A stretch of DNA of 64,000 nucleotides from Mycobacterium sp. Z3061 (lineage in GTDB: Bacteria > Actinomycetota > Actinomycetes > Mycobacteriales > Mycobacteriaceae): positions 5,243,234 to 5,307,233 of the forward strand of contig NZ_CP134062.1 of the NCBI RefSeq assembly GCF_031583025.1, given 5' to 3'. The translations under genes were made by a program, and so were the position numbers. Positions within the stretch are counted from its first letter, which is position 1. Every line of letters starts with the position of its first letter. Below, in pieces: positions 30,222-37,320 of the stretch. A model generated the notes under the pieces. It was not told the DNA's origin and did no database searches. It saw nothing but the letters and a program-made list of their open reading frames with translations.

Positions 30222-30796
30222 GTCGCTGCCTTTCCTTTGGATGCTGCCTTCATCTGCTTCTTATATGAGCGCACCTGACTCAGCGACTCCGCATCGACGA
30301 TATCGGCGATAGACATGTGCGTCCCCGCCTTGCCGTAGTCCCCCGCGGCGGCCCGCCAGCCGCTCGGCGTCACGCCGTATTGCTTACCGAGCAGCGCGAG
30401 AAAGATCTTGGCCTTCTGCTCGCCGAATCCGGGCAGCGCCTTGAGCCGTTTCAGTAATTCTTTGCCGTCGGGGTTTCCGGCCGTCCACAGGGCGGCGGTG
30501 TCCCCGTCATACCGTTCGACGATGGTCTGCGCGAGCGTTTGGATCCGCTTGGCCATCGATCCCGGGAAACGGTGTACCGCAGGCTTTTCCGAGCAGAGTG
30601 CGGCGAACTTCTCCGGGTCGTAGTCGGCTATCTCGGTGACGTCCAGGCTTCCCATCCGATCGGCGATCTTCTTCGGGCCCGCGAACGCCACTTCCATGGG
30701 TATCTGCTGATCGAGCAACATTCCGACCAGCAGCGCGAAGGGGTTCTCGGAAAGGAGTTGATCGGCCTCGGACTCCTGCACCAGACAGAGATTCAC
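30218..30796 (-). CDS. HhH-GPD-type base-excision-repair-like protein (Rv1156-like)
   Basis: 192 residues. It has the helix-hairpin-helix segment LKALPGFGEQKAKIFLALLGKQYG (about 122-145) and an N-terminal FALLVGMLLDQQIPMEVAFAGP helix pair typical of the Rv1156 family, a short HhH-GPD fold lacking the N-terminal and iron-sulfur parts of standard glycosylases. DNA binding is likely; glycosylase activity is not certain. GTG 30796 is consistent with the homologue start, though no good ribosome-binding site is seen. A truncated second copy of its N-terminus lies at 31494-31592. Confidence 0.85.
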   Translation of the reverse strand: MNLCLVQESEADQLLSENPFALLVGMLLDQQIPMEVAFAGPKKIADRMGSLDVTEIADYDPEKFAALCSEKPAVHRFPGSMAKRIQTLAQTIVERYDGDTAALWTAGNPDGKELLKRLKALPGFGEQKAKIFLALLGKQYGVTPSGWRAAAGDYGKAGTHMSIADIVDAESLSQVRSYKKQMKAASKGKAAT

Positions 30797-30893
30797 ACGT
30801 CGACTGTATGCAACGTCATCTCGAGCAGCCAGACCTGCCTTCGACGAAAGAGTTGCTAGCTCATCACGTAAGGGTGATCTAACCGGGAACGCT

Positions 30894-31262
30894 TCACAAT
30901 GAAGCGATAATGTTCGCGCGCGCTCTTGCGTACTCGTCCGGGGTGAGGTGGCCGGCGTTCTTTACAGCGTCCAGTTGGGCGAGCCGATCAGAGATACTGG
31001 TTGGCCCACCAAGCGTAGGCCCTGCGGCAGGCCGAACCATCGGGGCCGAGGGAGGCGCTTGCGGATGCCCTCCGCGGCGGCGGGCATTCCGAGCATCTTC
31101 CTTGGCCTGCGCCTCTGCCCTCACCTGGCGCCGCCTGGCTTCCCATCTCAGGTTGCGCCTCTCTTGAGCAACGTCCCGTTTGAAGAGTCTCCGCAGGAAG
31201 ATTGAAAACAACATTAGGCCCGGTAAAAACCCGATAATCAAGATCGCTTCCAAGGTAGCCAT
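30894..31262 (-). CDS. Small membrane protein with C-terminal SHOCT domain
   Basis: 122 residues: one N-terminal membrane helix (MATLEAILIIGFLPGLMLFS), a highly basic charged segment (about 28-75, rich in Arg, likely coiled coil), a Pro/Gly linker, and a C-terminal SHOCT module (DRLAQLDAVKNAGHLTPDEY, about 92-120). SHOCT domains act in oligomerisation. ATG 31262 has a perfect GGAGG six bases upstream. Its surroundings have lower GC and more broken frames than neighbouring genes, suggesting an acquired or rearranged segment. Confidence 0.75.
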   Translation of the reverse strand: MATLEAILIIGFLPGLMLFSIFLRRLFKRDVAQERRNLRWEARRRQVRAEAQAKEDARNARRRGGHPQAPPSAPMVRPAAGPTLGGPTSISDRLAQLDAVKNAGHLTPDEYARARANIIASL

Positions 31263-31493
31263 GAAACCTCCGGACGATTCGGTCAATCTCAATCCGCACT
31301 CAGAGACTTCACAAAGGATATGCCTAAAATAGCGCTAGTCATAGCGGTATCTAGGACCCCAAAGGCACCGGGCGACATCCACTTAGCCCCGGCTCCTGCC
31401 GCGCCACGCGCTAGAAGTCTTTGCCGACCTTCACTACGGAGACGCGAGCACCGTCGAGCGCTTGCAAAGGTGAGTAGTGATAGCTGCAACAGC
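31263..31493. other. Low-coding interval inside a rearranged segment
   Basis: This stretch between the SHOCT gene and the HhH-GPD remnant contains no well supported gene. A 29-codon minus-strand frame at 31289-31378 (starting MSPGAFGVLDTAMTSAILG) encodes a hydrophobic peptide with a weak GGGG upstream and ends 27 bases before the SHOCT gene start. It could be a small membrane peptide or a decayed gene. Confidence 0.3.
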
Positions 31494-31592
31494 CTACGGA
31501 GGATCAAGCAACATCCCGACCAGCAGCGCGAAGGGCTTCGATTCCAGCAGTGCGTCGGCGGCCAGGCCTTGAACAAGCTGCAGTTTCGGCAC
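31494..31592 (-). pseudogene. Truncated N-terminus of a second HhH-GPD (Rv1156-like) gene
   Basis: The frame reads VPKLQLVQGLAADALLESK then PFALLVGMLLD before Pro-Pro and a TAG. It aligns with residues 1-28 of the full protein at 30218-30796, and its first ten residues (KLQLVQ) look closer, from memory, to the M. tuberculosis Rv1156 start. The remaining ~160 residues are absent. It sits beside the Rv1155-type locus where the ancestral gene would be expected, so it is a remnant left by a duplication or insertion of about 0.8 kb. Confidence 0.75.
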
Positions 31593-31679
31593 GCACGCAG
31601 CCTAGAACGATACCGTCAGGACAGCGTCGTAGCGTCAGACTGAGACCGAAAGCTGTTGAGATGCAAAGTTTTCGAGCAA

Positions 31680-31871
31680 CTACCCGCTCTTGCGCCGGAA
31701 TTCGCGGCGGTTGCCCGCGGCCCCGTGCGCCCGCGACTGCTTGCCGCCGCCGTCCTTGTGGTCGGAACCACCGGCAGACTTGGCCATCTTGCGTTCAAGG
31801 GCTTCGCGGAACTTGCGCTTGTTGTCGTCTTCCGGCGGTTCGGACGATTCCGGGGCGTTCGTGTCGGCCAT
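31680..31871 (-). CDS. Small basic/charged protein, DUF5302 type
   Basis: 63 residues, acidic at the N-terminus (MADTNAPESSEPPEDDNKRK) and basic at the C-terminus (AAGNRREFRRKSG), with the central REALERKMAKSAGG and HKDGGGKQSRAHG that recur in a conserved mycobacterial small-protein family named DUF5302. It is probably disordered. The function is unknown. It lies 18 bases after the Rv1155-type gene on the same strand and is likely co-transcribed. Confidence 0.8.
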   Translation of the reverse strand: MADTNAPESSEPPEDDNKRKFREALERKMAKSAGGSDHKDGGGKQSRAHGAAGNRREFRRKSG

Positions 31872-31889
31872 ACCGGCAGCCTATCCCGG

Positions 31890-32342
<453 letters not shown>

Positions 32343-32388
32343 CTACGTCGCGTTGCCGCCTTCTCCGACGGGCTGGTGAAATCGATCC

Positions 32389-32904
32389 ATGACCAAATAC
32401 GCGGCCTTCCTGCGCGGTGTCAACGTCGGGGGAGTGAATCTCAAAATGGCCGAAGTGGCCGACGCCCTGACCGATGCCGGCTTCCAGAACGTGCGCACCA
32501 TCCTGGCCAGCGGCAACGTGCTGCTGGAATCGTCGGCCAAAGTCTCGACCGTGCGCAAGAAGGCCGAGGCCGCGCTGCGGGACCGCTTCGGCTACGACGC
32601 ATGGGTGCTGGCGTACGACCTGGACACGGTTCGGGCCATCGACGAGTCCTACCCCTTCGAGCGCGAGGTCGAGGACCACCAGTCCTACGTCACCTTCGTG
32701 ACCGACGGCGACATCCTCGACGAATTGGCACAGCTGAGTCCCGGCCCCAAGGAAAAGATCGAGCGCGGCGAGGGCGTCATCTACTGGCAGGTGCCCAAGG
32801 GCAGCACCCTGGACAGCACCATCGGCAAAACGATGGGCAAGAAGCGCTACAAGTCGTCGACCACCTCGCGCAACCTGCGCACGCTGGCAAAGGTGCTCGC
32901 ATGA
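32389..32904 (+). CDS. DUF1697 family protein
   Basis: 171 residues with the family signature at the N-terminus (AAFLRGVNVGGVNLKMAEV) and the ILASGNVLLES and IGKTMGKKRYKSSTTSRNLRT motifs. The last resembles the TxRNWxT region that defines DUF1697. The biochemical function is unknown. Its TGA overlaps the ATG of the next gene as ATGA, so it is translationally coupled to the methyltransferase. It is equivalent in order to Rv1154c. Confidence 0.88.
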   Translation: MTKYAAFLRGVNVGGVNLKMAEVADALTDAGFQNVRTILASGNVLLESSAKVSTVRKKAEAALRDRFGYDAWVLAYDLDTVRAIDESYPFEREVEDHQSYVTFVTDGDILDELAQLSPGPKEKIERGEGVIYWQVPKGSTLDSTIGKTMGKKRYKSSTTSRNLRTLAKVLA

Positions 32905-33734
32905 GCGACCCCCAGACCCCGGCGCACAAGGTGGCGCTCACCGGCGTCTCGGAAACCGCTCTGCTGACGCTGAACGCCCGCGCTACCGAGGCGCGCCGCG
33001 GCGACGACCGACTCATCGACGACCCGATGGCCGTGGCGCTGGTCGATTCGATCGACTTCGACTTCGCCAAGTTCGGCCCCACCCGCCAGGACATCGCGAT
33101 CCGGGCGCAGGCCTTCGACGGCGCCGCAAAGGCTTACCTGAGCACGCATCCGGCGGCCACCGTAGTGGCATTGGCCGAAGGCCTGCAAACCAGCTTCTGG
33201 CGCCTGGAGGCCGCCCTGCCGGAGAGTCGATTCCGTTGGCTGACAGTCGATTTGCCTCCCATCATCGATATCCGCAAGCGGCTGCTGCCATCCTCGCCGC
33301 GGATATCGGTGCTCGCCCAGTCGGCGCTGGACTACAGCTGGATGGACTCCGTGGATACCGAGGACGGCGTCTTCATCACCGCCGAGGGACTGCTGATGTA
33401 TCTCCAACCCGAGCAGTCGCTGGGACTGATCGCCGAGTGCGCGAAGCGATTCCCGGGTGCTCAGATGCTGTTCGACGTGCCGCCGCGCTGGTTCAGCCTG
33501 TTCAGCCGGCTGGGCATTCGCACCTCGCTGCGCTACAAGGTGCCGGCCATGCCGTTCAGCCTGTCACCGGGCGAGGCCGCCGATCTCGCCGCCACAGTGC
33601 CGGGCGTCACCGCGGTTCACGATGTGCGGCTGCCGAAGGGACGCGGCCTGATTTTCAACACCGCCCTGTCGGCGGTATACCGCGTTCCGCTGCTCGACCC
33701 GCTGCGCCCGAACCTGACGCTCTTGGAGTTCTAG
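32901..33734 (+). CDS. omt: SAM-dependent methyltransferase, leucine-carboxyl-methyltransferase (PPM) family
   Basis: 277 residues. It follows the PPM-type layout: N-terminal SETALLTLNARATEARR, a SAM-binding VVALAEGLQTSFWRLE segment (the usual GxG is AEG here), the acidic TVDLPPIIDIRK, and ITAEGLLMYLQPE. The enzyme family methylates carboxyl or hydroxyl groups of small molecules; the substrate is unknown. In M. tuberculosis the equivalent gene Rv1153c is called omt. It is coupled to DUF1697 by ATGA, and its last four bases overlap the convergent GntR gene. Confidence 0.85.
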   Translation: MSDPQTPAHKVALTGVSETALLTLNARATEARRGDDRLIDDPMAVALVDSIDFDFAKFGPTRQDIAIRAQAFDGAAKAYLSTHPAATVVALAEGLQTSFWRLEAALPESRFRWLTVDLPPIIDIRKRLLPSSPRISVLAQSALDYSWMDSVDTEDGVFITAEGLLMYLQPEQSLGLIAECAKRFPGAQMLFDVPPRWFSLFSRLGIRTSLRYKVPAMPFSLSPGEAADLAATVPGVTAVHDVRLPKGRGLIFNTALSAVYRVPLLDPLRPNLTLLEF

Positions 33735-34096
33735 TCGTCCGGGACGTTGGTGAGGTAGCGCATTGCGTCGGACTTGGTCAGCCCCAGCGCGCGGGCGACT
33801 TCGACGTACTCCTTGGCGGCGGCCGCCATCGCGGCATCGGTCGGATCGAAGCGGGAGATGAAAGTGCCGAAACGCCCGCGTGTTTCGACGATCGCCGCGG
33901 ATTCCAGTTCGCGGTAGGCGCGGGCTACGGTGTTCGCGGCCACGCCCAGTTGGCCCGCCAAGTCACGCACCGTCGGCAGTCGGGTTCCCGGCGGTAACGA
34001 ACCGGCCCGGACCCCGTCGATCACTCCGGTTCTGAGCTGGTCGAATATCGGCTTGCCCGCCTTCACATCGACCTTCAACAAATCGCGCAACTCCAC
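33731..34096 (-). CDS. Short GntR-family regulator (YtrA-like, Rv1152-like)
   Basis: 121 residues. A GntR winged helix (about residues 10-78: PIFDQLRTGVIDGVRAG, LPPGTRLPTVRDLAGQLGV, AANTVARAYRELESAAIVETRGRFG) is followed by a short helical C-terminal segment without an effector domain, as in the YtrA subgroup. GTG 34096 gives VELRDLLKVDVKAGKP and the same length as Rv1152. GTG 34114 is an alternative. It is divergent from the sirtuin gene, 37 bases away, so the two probably share control. Confidence 0.88.
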   Translation of the reverse strand: MELRDLLKVDVKAGKPIFDQLRTGVIDGVRAGSLPPGTRLPTVRDLAGQLGVAANTVARAYRELESAAIVETRGRFGTFISRFDPTDAAMAAAAKEYVEVARALGLTKSDAMRYLTNVPDD

Positions 34097-34133
34097 GTAA
34101 CCAGTATTGCCCACCCGCGGCTATCTTTGTGGG

Positions 34134-34856
34134 ATGCGAGTGACGGTGCTGAGCGGCGCAGGTATCTCGGCGGAGAGCGGCGTACCGACGTTCCGTGACG
34201 ACAAGAACGGATTGTGGGCCCAATTCGACCCGTACGAGCTGTCCAGCGTCCAGGGCTGGGAACGCAATCCCGAGCGCGTATGGGGCTGGTATCTGTGGCG
34301 CCATTACCTGGTGGCCGATGTTCAGCCCAATGCCGGGCACCAGGCGATCGCCGACTGGCAGCGGCATCCGGACGTCACCTCCGTCACCGTCATCACCCAG
34401 AACGTCGACGACCTGCACGAGCGGGCCGGCAGCTCCCCGGTTCATCATCTCCATGGAAGCCTGTTCGAATTCCGTTGTGCGCGTTGCGGTTTGCCTTATG
34501 CAGAGGCGCTGCCGGTGATGACGGAGGCCGCTATCGAAGTGGAGCCGCCGGTGTGCCACTGCGGCGGTCTGATCCGGCCCGACATCGTGTGGTTCGGTGA
34601 GGCGCTGCCGCAGGGTCCGTGGCAGAGTGCGCTCGATGCGACGGAGAACGCCGACGTGGTGGTGGTCGTCGGGACGTCGTCGATCGTGTACCCGGCGGCC
34701 GGGCTTCCGGAACTCGCACTGGCCCGCGGCACCGCGGTGATCGAGGTCAACCCTGAGGCCACGCCACTGTCGCAACACGCGACGCTGTGCGTGCGCGAGT
34801 CGGCGAGCCAGGCGTTGCCGGGGCTCCTCGAGCGGTTGCCGGCGCTGTTCAAGTAG
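34134..34856 (+). CDS. cobB: NAD-dependent protein deacylase, class III sirtuin
   Basis: 240 residues. Sirtuin motifs: [14 protein letters not shown] (8-21), [12 protein letters not shown] (88-99), catalytic His107 in HLHGSLFEF, four zinc Cys (115, 118, 141, 143), and [10 protein letters not shown]. Tyr53 and Arg56 in WYLWR match the Y-x-x-R pair of class III (SIRT5/CobB-type) enzymes that prefer succinyl- or malonyl-lysine, so desuccinylase activity is expected alongside deacetylation. It matches Rv1151c. ATG 34134 starts [12 protein letters not shown]. Confidence 0.92.
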   Translation: MRVTVLSGAGISAESGVPTFRDDKNGLWAQFDPYELSSVQGWERNPERVWGWYLWRHYLVADVQPNAGHQAIADWQRHPDVTSVTVITQNVDDLHERAGSSPVHHLHGSLFEFRCARCGLPYAEALPVMTEAAIEVEPPVCHCGGLIRPDIVWFGEALPQGPWQSALDATENADVVVVVGTSSIVYPAAGLPELALARGTAVIEVNPEATPLSQHATLCVRESASQALPGLLERLPALFK

Positions 34857-35059
34857 GGCTGGTGCGCCGGTGGCGCCGAGCCTGCGCCGGGGGCGCCGAT
34901 TGTGGCCTGATCCGCTACCTCGTCGCAGTCTCGGCGCCCAGGGGGCAGTGTCGTCGAAGAAGTCCCACGCTGCACACAGTTGCAAGTTCTTCCACAACAG
35001 CGATCAACCGACTGCGAATTCGACGGCGGCCGGTCTGGACAGTCCACGATCCTGGCTGC
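34857..35059. other. Intergenic interval with no recognised element
   Basis: About 200 bases between the sirtuin gene and the DUF559 gene. No coding-like frame, RNA gene or clear terminator was found. It occupies the place where M. tuberculosis carries 13E12-repeat and insertion-sequence genes, from memory. Confidence 0.4.
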
Positions 35060-35914
35060 ATGACGGGCGACGCACCTTTCATCGGCAGCGAGGCGATCGC
35101 AAACGGGTCCGTGAGACGGCACCAGCTGCGCTCGCGCTTCCGGCGAGAATTTCCCGACGTCTATGTCCAGCGCGAGGGCATACTCACGTTGCACCAACGC
35201 TCCGTTGCAGCGTGGCTGTGGTCGGGTCGGCAGGGTGTGATCGCGGGAATGACCGCCTCGGCATGGCATGGATCGAAGTGGGTGGATGAGCGGCTGCCGA
35301 TCGAGTTGATCTGGCGCAACGCGAGGCCCCCGCGTGGGGTCCGGACTTACGATATGCAACTGCTGACCGGAGAAAGCACCGTAGTTGAGGGCTTACCGGT
35401 CACCACGCCGCAACGCACTGCCTTTGACATCGGCAGCCGTAGGCCGCTCGGCTCGGCGGTCGCCAACTTGGACGCCCTGATGCGAGCCACCAGTATCACC
35501 GCCGATGAGGTGCACGCCGTAGCCGAGCAGCATCGGGGCGCACGGGGACTCAGGCAGTTGGAAACGGCGCTGGCGCTGGTCGAGACGGGCTCACAATCAC
35601 CGAAGGAGACGTCGCTGCGGCTGCTGCTGACGCGCGCAGGTCTGCCACGCCCGACCACCCAGATCGCGGTGACAGTGGAGCGGGGCAAGGTGTACTACCT
35701 CGATATGGGCTGGGAGGACCTAATGGTCGCGGTCGAATACGACGGTGAACACCACCGCACGGACCGTTGGCAGTACAGCAGTGACAACCACCGGCGCGAG
35801 ATGCTGGAACGGCTGGGATGGATTGTGATACGAGTGACCGTCACCGATCGTCCGGAGAACATCATCGGCAGGGTGCGTAACGCACTGGACATCCGAAAGT
35901 CGGATCTGCGCTGA
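35060..35914 (+). CDS. DUF559/AbiEi-like protein with restriction-endonuclease-type C-terminal domain
   Basis: 284 residues. The N-terminal half has an AbiEi-type winged-helix layout (RRHQLRSRFRREFPDVYV, GMTASAWHG) and a middle GLPVTTPQRTAFDI segment. The C-terminal ~90 residues carry YLDMGWEDLMVAVEYDGEHH and LERLGWIVIRVT, the pattern of DUF559/Vsr-like nuclease folds with Asp and Glu as possible metal ligands. Such proteins are common in mycobacteria in several copies and their role is unknown; a defence or toxin-antitoxin link is only suggested by the domain names. ATG 35060 is the first good start. Confidence 0.8.
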   Translation: MTGDAPFIGSEAIANGSVRRHQLRSRFRREFPDVYVQREGILTLHQRSVAAWLWSGRQGVIAGMTASAWHGSKWVDERLPIELIWRNARPPRGVRTYDMQLLTGESTVVEGLPVTTPQRTAFDIGSRRPLGSAVANLDALMRATSITADEVHAVAEQHRGARGLRQLETALALVETGSQSPKETSLRLLLTRAGLPRPTTQIAVTVERGKVYYLDMGWEDLMVAVEYDGEHHRTDRWQYSSDNHRREMLERLGWIVIRVTVTDRPENIIGRVRNALDIRKSDLR

Positions 35915-35986
35915 TGGCACCGAAACTGCGGGGAGGTGGCGGGAAACGACAGGCTAAGCGCCCGCACCGCAGGCTCGGCGCAGAGA

Positions 35987-36616
35987 TTAGGGTCGGTGCG
36001 CCCGCCCCAGCGCCAACTCGGACACTGGCAGCGGCGCCCACGCGGGCAGCGTCCACTCCCGCCGCGCCCGGTGCACCTCGAATCCGGCGTCGACGATCGC
36101 GCGCTCGGTGTGACGATGCGTGTGGCAGTTGCCGAACATTCGTGGCCAGATGGTCACGTCGGCGACCTGCTGCAATCGGCCCCGGGCGCCCGCGCTGGCG
36201 ATGTGCTCCAGGTACCGCAGCTCCCCGCCCGGCCGAAGGAGCGAATGCAGCCGGCGCAGCACGCTGACCTGGTCGTGCACCGAGCACAGCACCAGCGAAC
36301 AGACCACGGCGTCGAACGGCTCGACGTCGCCGATCTCCTCGGCGGTTTCGTGGGTCACCACCACCGGAATCGGCGCCTCGGCCGCGGCTTCCCTGGCGAT
36401 GTCCACTAATCGCGGTTCGGGCTCCACGGCGAGAACGTGCGTGACGGCATCGGGGTAATACGCGAAGTTGGTGCCGCTGCCGGCACCGATTTCGAGCACC
36501 CGGCCCGAGAGGCCGGCCAGATTCTCCCGACGCAGCGCGCGGACCGCCTCGGCTTCGTGGGCGGCAAAAACTGGCCACACCCGGGCGAAGAAGGGATTGT
36601 TGACGCTCGGCGTCAT
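35987..36616 (-). CDS. Class I SAM-dependent methyltransferase (Rv1147-like)
   Basis: 209 residues with SAM motif I VLEIGAGSGTNFAYYP (about 37-52), the acidic motif II end AVEPEP, and motif VVCSLVLCSVHD (about 100-112), the arrangement of UbiE/phospholipid N-methyltransferase-like enzymes. The substrate is unknown. ATG 36616 has AGGAGGCGC upstream and overlaps the TetR stop (ATGA). It is the last gene of an operon with the TetR regulator and the MmpL transporter; a methyltransferase beside mmpL13 also occurs in M. tuberculosis (Rv1147), so the trio may modify and export one lipid. Confidence 0.88.
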   Translation of the reverse strand: MTPSVNNPFFARVWPVFAAHEAEAVRALRRENLAGLSGRVLEIGAGSGTNFAYYPDAVTHVLAVEPEPRLVDIAREAAAEAPIPVVVTHETAEEIGDVEPFDAVVCSLVLCSVHDQVSVLRRLHSLLRPGGELRYLEHIASAGARGRLQQVADVTIWPRMFGNCHTHRHTERAIVDAGFEVHRARREWTLPAWAPLPVSELALGRAHRP

Positions 36617-37320
36617 GCTTGCGCCTCCTGTGCGGGGCGCTGCTCGAGCACCCAATCCATCACCCGCCGGGACGTCGCGTCGGCGCCGACGAGCCCGGCC
36701 ACCATGTGGCCGCACACTACCGCGCTCAAAACCCGCTCGGCGAACGCCTCGACCTCACCGAACGGCAGATGCGGCTTGGCGATCAGAATGGCGGCCACGC
36801 CGTGGGCGGCGGTCCACAGCTCCAGGGCGATCATGGTCGGGTCATCGGTGCGGTAGACACCTTCGTCCATCAGCGACTGGACCGAGGCGCGCATGTGCCT
36901 GAACGCCGAACTGTCCAGTGCCATATCGACATTGCTGCCGGGACGCCATTCGCCCATGGTCGCCAGCCGGTAGAGCTCCGGGGTCTGCAGCGCGAATCGC
37001 ACGTATGCCATGCCCTGGGCCCGAAGGACCTCGGCGGTGCCGGTGTGCCCGACCGCGGCTCGCTCCATCGCCTCGTCGAGTCCTGTCAGGTACCGCGCGC
37101 ACACCGCGTCCAGCAACGCATTCTTGTCCTGGAAATGCAGGTAGATCGACGGTGACGTGACACCGACGCGCTGCGCGACCGATCGGATCGACACCGCCCG
37201 CGCCTGCCCGGTCTCCAGAAGTAATTCTGTTGCCGCATCAAGGATTTCATGACGAAGCCGGTCACCGGACCCGCGCGGCGCACGCTGGCGGCGCAGCCCG
37301 TGCACCGAGACGTCAACCAC
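36613..37320 (-). CDS. TetR-family regulator in the mmpL13 operon
   Basis: 235 residues. The HTH spans roughly 24-70 (EILDAATELLLETGQARAVS, QRVGVTSPSIYLHFQDKNAL) and the C-terminal domain is the WHG/TetR_C_13-like type (ELYRLATMGEWRPGSN, ALELWTAAHGVAAILI). GTG 37320 overlaps the end of the mmpL gene by eight bases, and the stop overlaps the methyltransferase ATG, so the regulator is translated within the transcript it probably represses. A palindrome upstream of mmpL (39741-39759) is a candidate operator. Confidence 0.88.
   Translation of the reverse strand: MVDVSVHGLRRQRAPRGSGDRLRHEILDAATELLLETGQARAVSIRSVAQRVGVTSPSIYLHFQDKNALLDAVCARYLTGLDEAMERAAVGHTGTAEVLRAQGMAYVRFALQTPELYRLATMGEWRPGSNVDMALDSSAFRHMRASVQSLMDEGVYRTDDPTMIALELWTAAHGVAAILIAKPHLPFGEVEAFAERVLSAVVCGHMVAGLVGADATSRRVMDWVLEQRPAQEAQA

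Noticed and set aside
31289..31576. 95-codon minus-strand frame overlapping the HhH-GPD remnant
   Set aside because: It is out of frame with the recognisable remnant and shows no conserved features; only its 3' 29 codons are a weak candidate.
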